Positions 13,910 to 24,163 of a stretch of 64,000 bases of DNA are shown here, piece by piece. The notes below the pieces were generated by a model. It saw nothing but the letters and a program-made list of their open reading frames with translations, was not told where the DNA came from and searched no databases. Each line of letters begins with the position of its first letter. The first letter of the stretch is position 1. This DNA comes from Anarhynchus alexandrinus (taxonomy: Eukaryota; Chordata; Aves; Charadriiformes; Charadriidae), in NCBI GenBank assembly GCA_008711295.1, contig VUYV01000053.1, forward strand, positions 5,221,264 to 5,285,263, in the 5' to 3' direction. The position numbers were made by a program, and so were the translations under genes.

Positions 13910-15010
13910 GACCCGTGTCATCTGCAAGCAATTTTATTAACATCTGAAGCACACAATTGTGCCATGTAGGACCCGAGTCCACGCTAGAGCCCTTTCATTA
14001 CCCTGCTACGCGGCTGGATTTATGCTGGTGGAAGTCCTAGCTCAAAAAGCTTTTGTACAATGATTAATTGACCTTAACAAGTTTAAGGATGCTTATTTGC
14101 ACACAGTTATGAAGTGTTGCAATATGTCACAAATGAGAGCGGCTTCTATTATAAACATAATGGCATAAACAGTGAAAGCTGGTTATATTTCCTTAAAAGT
14201 TCATTGCAGGGAAATGGGGAAGCTTGAGAAGCTAAACAAATCCAGGCAATAATGGAAATGTAGCATGAAATTACTTCTGTAAACAACAGCCATTCATTAT
14301 TTGAACATTTTTCATAAGAGAGTAAGCAGATGAGTGTTGATGTTAAAGGGTGTGTGTGGAGGGGGGAGGAGGAAGAGGGGACGTTATGAATTTCGAAAGA
14401 AATCTTCCAGTGGTATACAGACAGACGTACATCTGTTTAAAAAAAGAGGTATGTAAAGCACTGATTGATCCCTGAATATTAACAATCGATGCCATTTTCT
14501 TCATTAATTTCTGAGTGGAGCACAAAGAAAGGTATATTTGATTTAAGGGGAAGAGAAGGGAGCACTATTTAATGTTGATTTGGTGTAGTGAATAACCCCA
14601 GAGAGAAATGTAAATACCAGGCTGCAATAACATGACAGCACACTAATCATATTTACAAACGATATTAAATCTGTCCATTGTGCTTGCCTGGCTGCGGATT
14701 GGCCCAACTGTAATTGTCACTGTAACCAGCGCTGGCTTGTGGGAGAATTTAACTGCAGTGATATAAGGTGAGTGCTAGGCTTATTATTACTTTATTATTA
14801 CCCGGTTTATGTTTATTAAAACAATTTGTCATGCAGAACAGGAATGGGAGAATGGGAACATTAAATCGTGCTGTACTCAACCTGAAGAAATGAGTTACAA
14901 TAAAATTAATGGCAGGCAGGCCACAGCTGACACTTGTAGCCGTGTGGAGCAGCTACACACTGGTTCGTTTCATTTGCTGATCGTTTCTTGTTAGGGTCAC
15001 GCCATTAAAC
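13910..15010. other. candidate conserved non-coding region
   Basis: This is a long unique AT-rich block with TAAT-rich words (GCAATTTTATTAACATC, CTTATTATTACTTTATTATTACCCGG) and no repeat decay. At 14341-14376 a GTGTGTGGAGGGGGGAGGAGG purine run interrupts it. The texture suggests developmental-enhancer-type conserved DNA, but this is unproven. Confidence 0.25.
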
Positions 15011-15834
15011 TTACATATTGAGAACTACTGAAAATCTGAGGCAATGAAGGTAAAGTTTATGAAGCAAAAGTGGGATTTTTTTTTCTGCTGCTAATGCATT
15101 CCTTTCAATTATTACAGAAATCAGGAATGCAGATTGAAAGTTTAAATCATACTGAGTTATTAAAGACGTGTGTTGGAGTGAATGTCCTTCAATTTTACAG
15201 AGGCTTAGAGAGCTGAGAAAGAGCTGAGTTTAGGCTAAAGTGAGACCATTCTCTAAAGGCTTTGAGCAAAGAGAACAGCGAGAATAGTGGTCATGAAAGG
15301 TCTCATAACAAGTTTAATAAAAGCTGCTTTATTTTCTTTCCCTGGAACTCAAGGGGTCCTTATTTGATATCTTCAAATTTATTTCAGCCCAAATCTTCAT
15401 TATTTTAAAGTAGAGGCAGGAGGCAATGACCATGGGAATAGCATTGAGCCTCTTGGAATTCAGCAAAGAGGCACAGTGACATAACCCCCTCTCGTGACAC
15501 AATTACGGAAGAAATTAAAAGTGTCAGGCTCTATGTACTTTAGCTGCATAGAAGAAATCTGGCCTCCTGATGAAACATCTTTGTACATGAAAAAGTAATA
15601 CCCTGCCCTTGTTTCCCATTATACAACAATGTTAAGGAGTCTTCTGGGGTGATTATTAGGGATTTGGTGAAGCACAATAAATGCTGAAGATTAAATCTGA
15701 GCACTAGCAATTAGTATTGGGGGAGGGAGAGCACTTTTTTTTTTCTCTTTTTAAAAAGTATTTATTAATGAAGCTATTTAAAGAAACCGAGCCAACTGCT
15801 GAAGTTAGGAAATGTGAACCTTTCATTTCTAGCA

Positions 15835-15912
15835 GTTTTATACTTGTGTAAGTCCTATAAAGTCCACGGGGTTATTCTTGATTTATACCAGTGTGAGCAA
15901 GTAGAAGATCAG
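15835..15912 (+). repeat. palindromic ancient repeat relic (family A)
   Basis: TATACTTGTGTAAGTCC is followed by ACGGGGTTATTCTTGATTT and then ATACCAGTGTGAGCAAG. The order agrees with an ancient amniote repeat that I remember as '...ggtgtaactccattga...tcaatggagttactcctgatttacaccagtgtaagtgag'. The right half (15881-15903) is the better preserved. It is non-coding. The family name cannot be assigned without a library search. Confidence 0.55.
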
Positions 15913-17169
15913 TCTGTCTCTGTGGGATTTTTTTCCCTCATTTTCCTTTTTTTAAACTAAGATAGTTTTTTAAGTCTTAGAGAAAGCCTTCAAAGACGGG
16001 GATTTAGCCACATGTTCTCTACCTGTGTCCCCAGTCTCAAGGGCTGGACCAAGCATCCAAGAGCTCAGCATCCAACCACCGCAACAGAATACTGGAATGG
16101 GAGCTGAACTCTCTGGAAAATCTAATTTGGAGAAGTGAGTGAAGATACTTAAAAGATCTTGGTTTGGAAAACTGTTTTTTGCTTTTGTTTTTCCAGTAAG
16201 GTGAATGAGAGATGTATCTCTTAGCGAAGTAACTTCACATTCAGTCTCAGTGGTGAAGCCACTGCGATTGCAAAGGCTGCTCCAAACCTAAGAAAAATGC
16301 ATGGGAAAAAAAAAATCCCTTTCCTTACTTAGCACTTCCTCACAAGCTGATCACCCCCTTGAAATAACAGCCGCTTTTCTGAGAGCACCAGAAGGTTTCT
16401 TTGTGAGTATAAAAGGAGAGACCAAAGGCCTTGGCTCGCAGATTATTCTGCCTGGTGAGGTCTAATGCAAGAAGTGTAATCCACTGCGATGGCAAGCACA
16501 CACAGTGGACCCGTGTCTTGGAGCCCCAGTGACTCGTCGGGTTGTTCCTATCTGCCTTTTTGACTTGGTGCTACAGTTGCAAATAAAAGCGAAGTGGTTT
16601 AGAGAAACAGGAAAATCACTGAGGGGATAATTCTTTCTGTGACGGTGGGCTCCGTGGTTGGTAGCCTTCCTCTGAGGGATGAATTGAAGATGTGAGGAGG
16701 GAAGGGTTTGGGGGCTTGGATGGTCTAAGTACGGACAGCTGGCTGCTGTAGCGCTGGGTGCATTGGAAACATAGCAGGCAGCAGATACCCATATATTGCT
16801 GGCTTCGAGTCCTTTTCTGTGCCCTCTTTTACATTCATTTAAAAGAAAACACATTTTATTAATACGTGTTGACCTGCATGGCTTGCTAAATAGGCTTTTA
16901 AATGTTACAGCACAGTGTTGACCCAGCATTTTTAAAAGCAGGATTTTAACATAATCTTCCATCTTCATTTGTATTTTTGTAACACTCAGTAGACTTGGAG
17001 AGAAACCAGTTAGTCCTTTATTCCCTTATGTGTAAAAACTCATGAACTCTAAGTAACGCATACACTGTAAGTGTTTTCCTGAATTGCAGTCCTTATTCTA
17101 TGTGCAAACATCCCTTTGACATGAAGGACAAGGATAGAGTATAGAATTTTGAGTCATATTTATCACTTG
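15913..17169. other. unique non-coding DNA
   Basis: I see nothing convincing here. The minus-strand frame at 16462-16968 (168 codons) has no domain and an unremarkable composition, so I do not call it a gene. Confidence 0.5.
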
Positions 17170-17245
17170 GATTATTAATAATAATAACATTTGGCATCTT
17201 TATAGCACTTTACATTTTCAAAATGCTGCATAAACATTAACTAAA
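17170..17245 (+). mobile_element. SINE/LINE-like relic, 'tatagcactttac' block
   Basis: ATTAATAATAATAACATTTGGC is followed by TTTATAGCACTTTACATTTTC and AAAATGCTGCATAAACATTAACTAA. This agrees with the block 'aataataa...atttatatagcgcttt.catcttcaaagcgctttacaaacattaacta' known in old vertebrate SINE/LINE relics. Only this block is recognisable, so it is a fragment. Confidence 0.55.
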
Positions 17246-17750
17246 TGGTAGTTAAGTGTGCATAAATGATATTCAGAGCCATTACCCTCTACCATGCTAA
17301 AGCAGTCACTGTGGGTCTGCACTGAAACGTGCGTACCGCTGCTTGTTGGAAAATCTTTACTGTTCATGTGAAGTATCAGCTTTCCTGGAAGAACCAGACT
17401 GACCATTTTTCATTTGGTTTCACATGCACCCGAAGGCTTTTGTCCATATTATGGATTAATGGTCTGCAAAATTTCAGTTTATTGGGGAAAAAGAAGTTGT
17501 TGATTTTACTTACAGCAGCATAAAAACAAATAAAAATAAAGTAAAGGGCTCAGAAACCAAAACACTACTCTTTTTTTAAATCACATTTTAGTTTGATTCT
17601 TGCCACAGCCATGCATTTTATGCTCTGTTTCCTGGCTGTGGGGCCCACTTCTGCTGCACCACATACATTCAAAGGCTAGGTGCTCCCAGGGTTGCATGCT
17701 CAGGGACCACTCTGACCCTTCAGAGCCAGCTGATGTGCTCTTTGTGGTAG

Positions 17751-18857
17751 TGTAACCTGCCCCCCAAAAGCGGTGGCTTTCAGCCCCTCGGTGCTTGGCA
17801 TGATTTTCCCCCTGACCTGCGCCATGTAAAAGTACAATGGACCAGAATGTTGTGTCAAGCCATTAACACCTGGAACTCATAATGGTCCAACATAAAAGAA
17901 GGAAAGTGAAGGGTGACGGACCAGAATGTTACAGCAACTCCTTAGCGCACCTGGCTCCAGTGACTCCTATCACTTGGAAACAATAATGGTAATTGATCCC
18001 TCCTGACAATATATAGATCATGGCCCAAAGAGTGGGGTGATACCAGAACTTCAAGATCTAGTAAGTTCTGAGCTTGCACAGCTGGTGGAAAGTACCAGAA
18101 TATCCCATTGTTCGAGTCGGGCTGGAGTGGAAAAGTACCTGACAAAAGTAAATTATCTCAGACCCTACAAGTAGTGATTCGAGCGGGACCCTTTGAGCTC
18201 TTCAAGATTGCAGTGGGCTGTGACCAGCATCTTCCCCGGGTTGGGATGCTGCTCAGTCAGACACCTTGAGGATTAAAAGGCCAGGGTGAGTCAACCCCCC
18301 TTGAGTCTTAGTTATTGCCTGCTGAGGAGTGACGATGCATTATGAGTATTTACTCCAAACTCGAGAAGAGGGAAATTTTAACTGTAGGCTAGGCTCTCTT
18401 TCATACACCTCTCTGTCCACGTGTCTCTAATATACACATTAGCTCTTACGAGTGTGGGTGATCTTACACTTTACTGGATCCAAATACTTTCTGTCAATTT
18501 GTCTGTGTGCGCATAAGAGGTTAAAAAGGGCACCTGTCGGTTTACTGGAGTCACACACTGTGAAGGGATCTTTGGTCCTAGCAGTTAAAAACTTGGGTGC
18601 GTGTGTGTGTGCAACCCCTCGAGTGGTGTGTGTTTGTGCTCATATGCATATATATTGCTTTGGGATACCTTTTAGTAAGTTAGTCTGAATCTTGTCATTT
18701 TTGAATCTGTAATTAAGTTGCTGTTCAATTATTTTGTTAAATCATCTTGTAAATCCTTAAATCGGTTAATGATTAAGTGCTGCTAAAATTCAGCCTCTTG
18801 ATCTGCCTCAAATCATTAAGAAATTTTGAATTGCCGCTGAATCGTAACTGTGTCAAA
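17751..18857 (+). mobile_element. probable solo LTR of an old endogenous retrovirus
   Basis: The block begins TGTAACCTGCCCCCC and ends near GAATCGTAACTGTGTCA. It stands out from the flanks in composition and has several LTR-like features. The 13-base word GGACCAGAATGTT is repeated exactly at 17839-17851 and 17918-17930, and shorter ACCAGAA words occur near 18041 and 18092, as in U3 enhancer repeats. A possible TATA-like GATTAAAAGG lies at 18271-18280. A block near 18734-18845 (AAATCGGTTAATGATTAAGTG, CTGAATCGTAAC) resembles from memory the 3' part of avian ERVL-type LTRs. No gag, pol or env trace flanks it, so it would be a solo LTR. The exact ends are uncertain and I find no clean target-site duplication, so the call is tentative. 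Confidence 0.45.
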
Positions 18858-20009
18858 TATTTCCATCTGTGACACTGGTGCATGAGTCAGTATTGCCAAA
18901 CAAGGTGCTACTCAATGTCCATTGAATAGGGACTGCGCCGGGGGCCTTTTATGACCCATTGTTTTCCAGTGATGTGAGACTTCTCATGCATGGCTCTCAA
19001 AGACAATATCTGTACTTGCCTTATGTTTATCCCCCACCCCCAATTTGCAACATACTTTTTTTGTAGCCACATAAGCTTCTATTGCAGTAATGCTTGTTTT
19101 TTCTTGCTTTAGTGCCTTTCTGCCATTTCAGTAAAACAGGGAGTGGGGAAGATTTTAGAAGCGTCTTGTATCCCTGTCAGTGGCTATGGCAAGTATGTAC
19201 CTGAAAACAATTTATTGTGTACCCCCACCAAAGAGCAGGGGAAATCAAGGGAAATCTCAAATAGTTTTCATGCTGGATTCCATCCATGTAATCTGGGAGC
19301 AAGCAAATAATTCCACTGTCACTTAATTAAAAGTTTTAAGACCTTATGTCTTTGACCTTGTTCTTTAGCTGAACACATAAAAGCAAAAGGGCTTGCTACC
19401 TTAATCTCACTTCATGTCATTGCCCTCTGATGAGAGAATCCTCTTGGTACCTCTGATTTGTCATTGAAGCGAAGGGAAGGGCTACGCGCATTACTTGCTC
19501 CTATCTTCTGCGGTGAGTCTACCTTGACAAAGTTTCTCTTGCTATCTTTAGTCTTCTCCCTGGAGCATCTAGCACATCAAGACAAGAGGGATCTCAGCCC
19601 CACAGCTTCATTTGGACCTGTTAACTGTAACTACTGATGTCGTTTACAAGGATAAACCCTTAAAGCCAGGCCAAGGTAGACAAAGAAAGAACACTGGAGT
19701 AATTCCCTTTGGACAGCAGAGATTGGTGTTCAAGTTATTGAAAATCTGTGTAACTCATTTTCTCTTTTGTCATACTTAAAAAATCCATGAAGTTTGGCTG
19801 AGTGCAAACAATAAGCTTTTATTGTTGCTGCCCTTCTTCATAAATGTGTAATCTTCTGGGACCATCAGAAAAGCTTTGGTACAACAAATTAAAAGTCTCT
19901 AAACTTTCCTGTGTCTCCTTGGACATTTTGTAGACCTGCAAATATCAAGCAGTAATCAATATAATGCTGCTCTAATACTTTAAGGCAAACTGGCAGCTCC
20001 CAAGCCAGA
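18858..20009. other. unique non-coding DNA
   Basis: This is AT-rich unique sequence with no gene or recognisable repeat. Confidence 0.5.
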
Positions 20010-20305
20010 GAGCACGGCGCAGCTATCTCACGGCTAGACACGATTCCTGCCGGGGTCGCAGAGGAATAGTGCCTGTTGGCTGGCACGGGCAAAACCACGC
20101 ACAAGAGAACCTGAATTGCAAACTGCGGGGCCAGTTGGATGCAGCTACGTGCACTAGTTATCAAGGCTCGCAAACACACTTTCTGTCCCATCCTCAACGC
20201 CTGCGTTTAGGCAGCAGTGTCTGTAAGCTGTGCCGGAACTCTGTGCTGTTCTGCAGGTCTCCGTGTTTTGTGATCTCCTGATTCCTTCACGTGCGTCCGC
20301 GTGTG
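20010..20305. promoter_or_regulatory. CpG cluster, possible regulatory element
   Basis: I count about 19 CpG dinucleotides in roughly 300 bases here, including CACGTGCGTCCGCGTG (20289-20304). Most of the window has about one per hundred bases. The patch is flanked by AT-rich DNA and no repeat is recognisable. Retained CpGs suggest a germline-unmethylated or young sequence. A small orphan CpG island, an enhancer or a recent insertion would all fit. Frames on both strands (102 and 70 codons) overlap and look like by-products of the composition. Confidence 0.4.
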
Positions 20306-21200
20306 CACATTTCCCTAACGAGCCAATTATATTGTAGCCAACAGGGTGACTTGAATATTCCCTCTCTTCTCATTGTTTAAGCTAGTTTAACAATACTCTC
20401 TTAGTATATCCTTTTTTTATCTCTGAGATAATTGTATTATTTTTCTTTGTGGTGAGGCACATGGTATTCAGTTACAGAACATTTGCTCTTTCGTATCTTG
20501 TCAATGGAACAACCTTGTCAGTTGAACAGCTTCAGCCAGGAATATTCAGCATGGACCAGAGAGGGTGAGAATTACAGTTGTATTTTTGGTCTCGCCATTA
20601 AGGAGCAAACACTTGCATTCTCTCCCCAAGTTAGTGACTATTACACCTGAGTCAAAAAATGCCTTTGCACCCACTGGCAAACAGCAGCTTGAGATGGGGT
20701 GGGTGAGGGTTCAGCATTCACTACCCCCACCCAGCTCCTCTCTTGTTATTTGAACCATCAGTGCTCCCTGGTGAGCTGGGAACGGATTCCTGCAGTCGCA
20801 CGGGCAAAATGGATGTATGCAGTAATTCAGGTGGGGAGTGTTGCTGACTGGGTGCCCAGCTATGCTAATGAAGCACCTAAAGGTGCAGCAAGCACAGCTG
20901 GACCAGAGAGTCTGACCATGTTTTAGCTGCAGAAACAGCTTGCGCAAACTGTACCCATGTGCTACTGTGAACTCCAGCTCCTGGTTCAGGAATCGGAGTC
21001 TTCTGAGCTCTGAGTCCTCACTCGGGATGAGGTGACAACCTGGTGCCTGCTCATTTATGGGGCCAAATGGCCCAATCCTTTGCTGAGATGCTGGAAAAAA
21101 ATGGAAGGAAGTTTTGCCTGCAAAAAAATTCCCTTAACTTCTAGTCTATTTCTAACGGCTGCTTATTTTTATAATAAGGGGTGCTCTTTTTCTCTAGCAT
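20306..21200. other. unique non-coding DNA
   Basis: No gene or recognisable repeat was found. Overlapping frames around 20699-20947 lie on both strands and are not credible. Confidence 0.5.
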
Positions 21201-21271
21201 GGCCTGTTCCAAAGCCCATTTACATCAACATTAAAGCTTGCCACTGACCTAATGGCCTTCGGATCAAGCCC
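21201..21271. repeat. palindromic ancient repeat relic (family B)
   Basis: The left arm GGCCTGTTCCAAAGCCCATT (21201-21220) pairs with the right arm AATGGCCTTCGGATCAAGCC (21251-21270) at 16 of 20 positions. The pattern agrees with an amniote repeat I remember as 'ggcctgatccaaagcccattgaagtcaatgg...' that reads nearly the same on both strands. A snap-back structure in RNA would be possible. It is an ancient repeat, non-coding, with unknown family name. Confidence 0.6.
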
Positions 21272-22237
21272 ATAGTCTCCTTATCTTCTTCCATATTACG
21301 GACACGCCTTTACCTTAGGTCTTGATTTCTGTGGGGCTCTTTAGGTCAAGCTCTGTCTCATTGATGTGCTTGGGCTTAAATTGATTCAGAGAGAACTGAC
21401 TGTTCTTCGAAAGAACTGGTCATTTTTCTTAAGCGGCTTCTATTTTTAGATAAAACTCGAGGCAGCAGGCAGCACTGGTGCCTGGCTGGCAGGAGTTACA
21501 GTGTGCTTTGTGACAAAACCCTTTGGTGCACACCACATGGGCACCTGGAACGGTACCTGAGGATACCCCACCACTTCCATCAGCAGGTTGGTAACAGGAA
21601 AAACTTAGGGTTTTTCGTTCTGCTAAGAAAGAAATAACAGGGTTCAAACTTGATTTAGGTGATAAATAATGTTGCCTGTCTTCCTGGAAAGCTTTTAAGT
21701 GTGTATCTTTTTTTCCAATGGAGACTTTGTTGCTTGAATGACAAATTTGGGATGTTTGCCTTAAACGCTCTGTGTGTGATTACAAGATTGGTTTAACTGT
21801 TTGGGCAAAGTTCTTTAACATCTTTTGAGGAGCTGGTGTGCCCAGATTCTGGAATCCCAAGCAGACCGTCTGCCAGGTGTGAACTCAACAGGAAAGCCAC
21901 TGCAATTTATCTGTTCCCTTCTGCTCTTTTCTAGGTTCTGGCTTTTTTCCTGTAAGTGTTACTGGGTGTGGAAGCACTGCATTGTATCCATCAGTTGAAC
22001 GTAATACAGATACACGTGCTGGAGAAGGGAGTAATCTCAGTTGCAAAAAAAGTGTTTATAGTGCAAAACATAGACCTAATTCTCCTTGCACAACCTCTGT
22101 GCTATGGAGCAGTAGGAAAGGCAGTGGCAGGCGCAGAGCCTTGACACGCACACACTGCTACAGTTACTGTGTGCGCACAGGAGTTGCAGTAGCACAAGGA
22201 TTCGGGGAAGCGCCAGCTTGTGAAGCAGCAGCCTCCA
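21272..22237. other. unique non-coding DNA
   Basis: I see nothing convincing. A CGCACACA...TGTGTGCG inverted repeat lies near 22147-22176 with a loop of about 14 bases. Confidence 0.45.
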
Positions 22238-22276
22238 GGTGGCTTTTGTGAGAGGTGGCTTTTGTGAGAGATGGCT
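22238..22276. repeat. 16-bp tandem repeat, 2.4 copies
   Basis: GGTGGCTTTTGTGAGA occurs at 22238-22253 and again exactly at 22254-22269. A partial third copy, GATGGCT, follows at 22270-22276. Confidence 0.85.
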
Positions 22277-24087
22277 TGTGACCTGGGTATTCCTGTCCAC
22301 TGCCCTGGCCCCCGAAGTAGGAGATGAGAGTGGCATTTGTTTCTCAAAAGCTGATTATGCCTTTAAAATGGAGAAACTGTGGAACCCATTACTTATGGCA
22401 AAGTTACAATTTGCTTTGCTTTTTCTGAAAGCCAATGGTTTCTCTGAGGTCAGGGAGGATTAAACACCTGTACTCACAATTATGTTTAAGAAATGCAATA
22501 CTTTGTTTTTTGGCCAAAACCCAGTGGGGGCTAAGGAGTAACCTCTGCTCCAAGCCAATTCTTCCATCACAGTCCACAGCAATATTTTGTGTAAACTCCT
22601 CCAAAACATTTGCTACTGGCCATTGACAGAGAAAAGATACCTACCTGTACCCTGAGCAACAGCCCCTTTGTTTTTTAATTGCTTATTAAATTAGTCTATA
22701 TAAGGATGCATCAAAAAAACCCCAGTAGAGTGAACAGTAATACTGGTGACAGATTTATGTCAGTAGCTGACCTTCTTGTGAGATGGAGTCATAGCTCAAA
22801 GTGCCTGTATGATACCAATGTGATTAGGCTGTTTTGTTGGGCAGTGCCATCACTTGATTATTCTGTGAGAAATTTCAGAAATACAGTTGCTTTATGAGCC
22901 CGACTTCTATGATGATAAATTTCCAAAAGCAAAAATGTGAATTTAAATTATTCGTATTCATGTGAGCGTGGTAGAGATTTTTGGAATCGCTGCGGCAAGT
23001 TATGGATGATGCATGAAATGAAAAAATCCCTGCCCAGTGCACAAGGAATACAAAAAGGGTTCTGCAGCCAGCGCTGTGCTGTGCTACATGGGATGTGTGC
23101 TCTCGGGGGAAAGGTGTTTGTATTTTTGAAAAGCACCCAGCCATAAGCCTATGCACAAAAGTAAACAAAGTACAGAATGAGAGAAAACAAATAGAAATAC
23201 CCCCTGCCACTCAGGAGCACCTAGAGCATAAGGCCAGTGCACTGTTTCCTGCAGCTGGCTTTCCAGCTCCCCAGAGCTGCATGAATCCTGCACGCGTGGG
23301 GCAGATTCTCTTCCTCTGCAGGGTATCCAGAGCAGGTTTTCAGCTGATGTAAAGATCCGCTGAAGCCAGTTTCAGCTGCTCATATATATCTTTGTGGTGC
23401 AAAAAGGAATGAGGCCAACTAAGTCTCAGTCTTGTCTATCCTTCCCTGGCCCGAGAATGGCATGAAGCAAATATAAAAAAAGTCTGAGGTAACATGATCA
23501 CGTTCACAGTGTCCCATGTGTGATAGTGTCTCATTTGCTTCTAGTCTGAAGCTGACCATGTAAAACAGTGAACGTCCAGGAAAAAAACTGTCCGAAAAAA
23601 TTCCTACAGATATTTTTTTTCTAAAGATAAGTCTAGCATTAGTATCTGCCCAGTCTTCTAGTGTGCAGGAACAAAGAGTGATTGTTTTTCTGGGAGTGCA
23701 CTCAGCATTACTGTCTTCCGGATCTGAATCTTGTACTTCTTCAATCAGTTATTTAAGTGATTGCACTCTTAACTTAAATAGATGATATCTGCAAACACTG
23801 ACTATGATCTGACTTTATCTTCCAGGAAAGTTCAGATTTAACATCTTTTCTAATTGCCTAATGAAATCTTATGCATGTACATGTATTTTTGGCTGAATAC
23901 TAGTGTGCATGATATATCCTTAAATAATGCCAATCTGTTAAACATCTTGTGAAGTTCTTTAATATCTACTGCATTGTGTTTGTTTGATAAATTTTACACC
24001 ATTTTAAGACATCTGTATTTTCTGTTTAAGACAGACCCTATATGGGCCTTTCTATCCCACAACTTCATGTCTTACTGTGTGGTATAG
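22277..24087. other. unique non-coding DNA
   Basis: No gene was found. Several frames of 60-111 codons overlap on both strands between 22.4 and 23.4 kb without any domain. CAGCTGATGTAAAGATCCGC at 23341-23360 may be a very weak trace of the palindromic repeat family. Confidence 0.45.
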
Positions 24088-24163
24088 GGACAGTTGGACT
24101 AGATGATCGATGTAAGTCCCTTCCAACTGGAACTATTCTATTCTGTTGTATTCTATTCTGTAT
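24088..24163 (+). mobile_element. CR1 LINE, extreme 3' end only
   Basis: GTTGGACTAGATGATCGATG and AAGTCCCTTCCAACTGGAAC are the diagnostic 3' end of avian CR1 LINEs. They are followed by the short ATTCTATTCTGTTGTATTCTATTCTG tail repeat that CR1 carries instead of poly-A. Only about 75 bases remain, so this is a severely 5'-truncated insertion in plus orientation with no coding sequence. Confidence 0.92.

Noticed and set aside
16462..16968. 168-codon minus-strand open frame
   Set aside because: No recognisable family, mixed composition with His/Arg/Ser runs, and no splice or promoter context.
18100..18135. GTTCGAGTC resembling a tRNA B box
   Set aside because: No matching A box, acceptor stem or clover-leaf pairing; it lies within the LTR-like block.
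22140..22180. CGCACACA/TGTGTGCG hairpin as a possible microRNA precursor
   Set aside because: The stem is only eight base pairs, far too short for a microRNA precursor.
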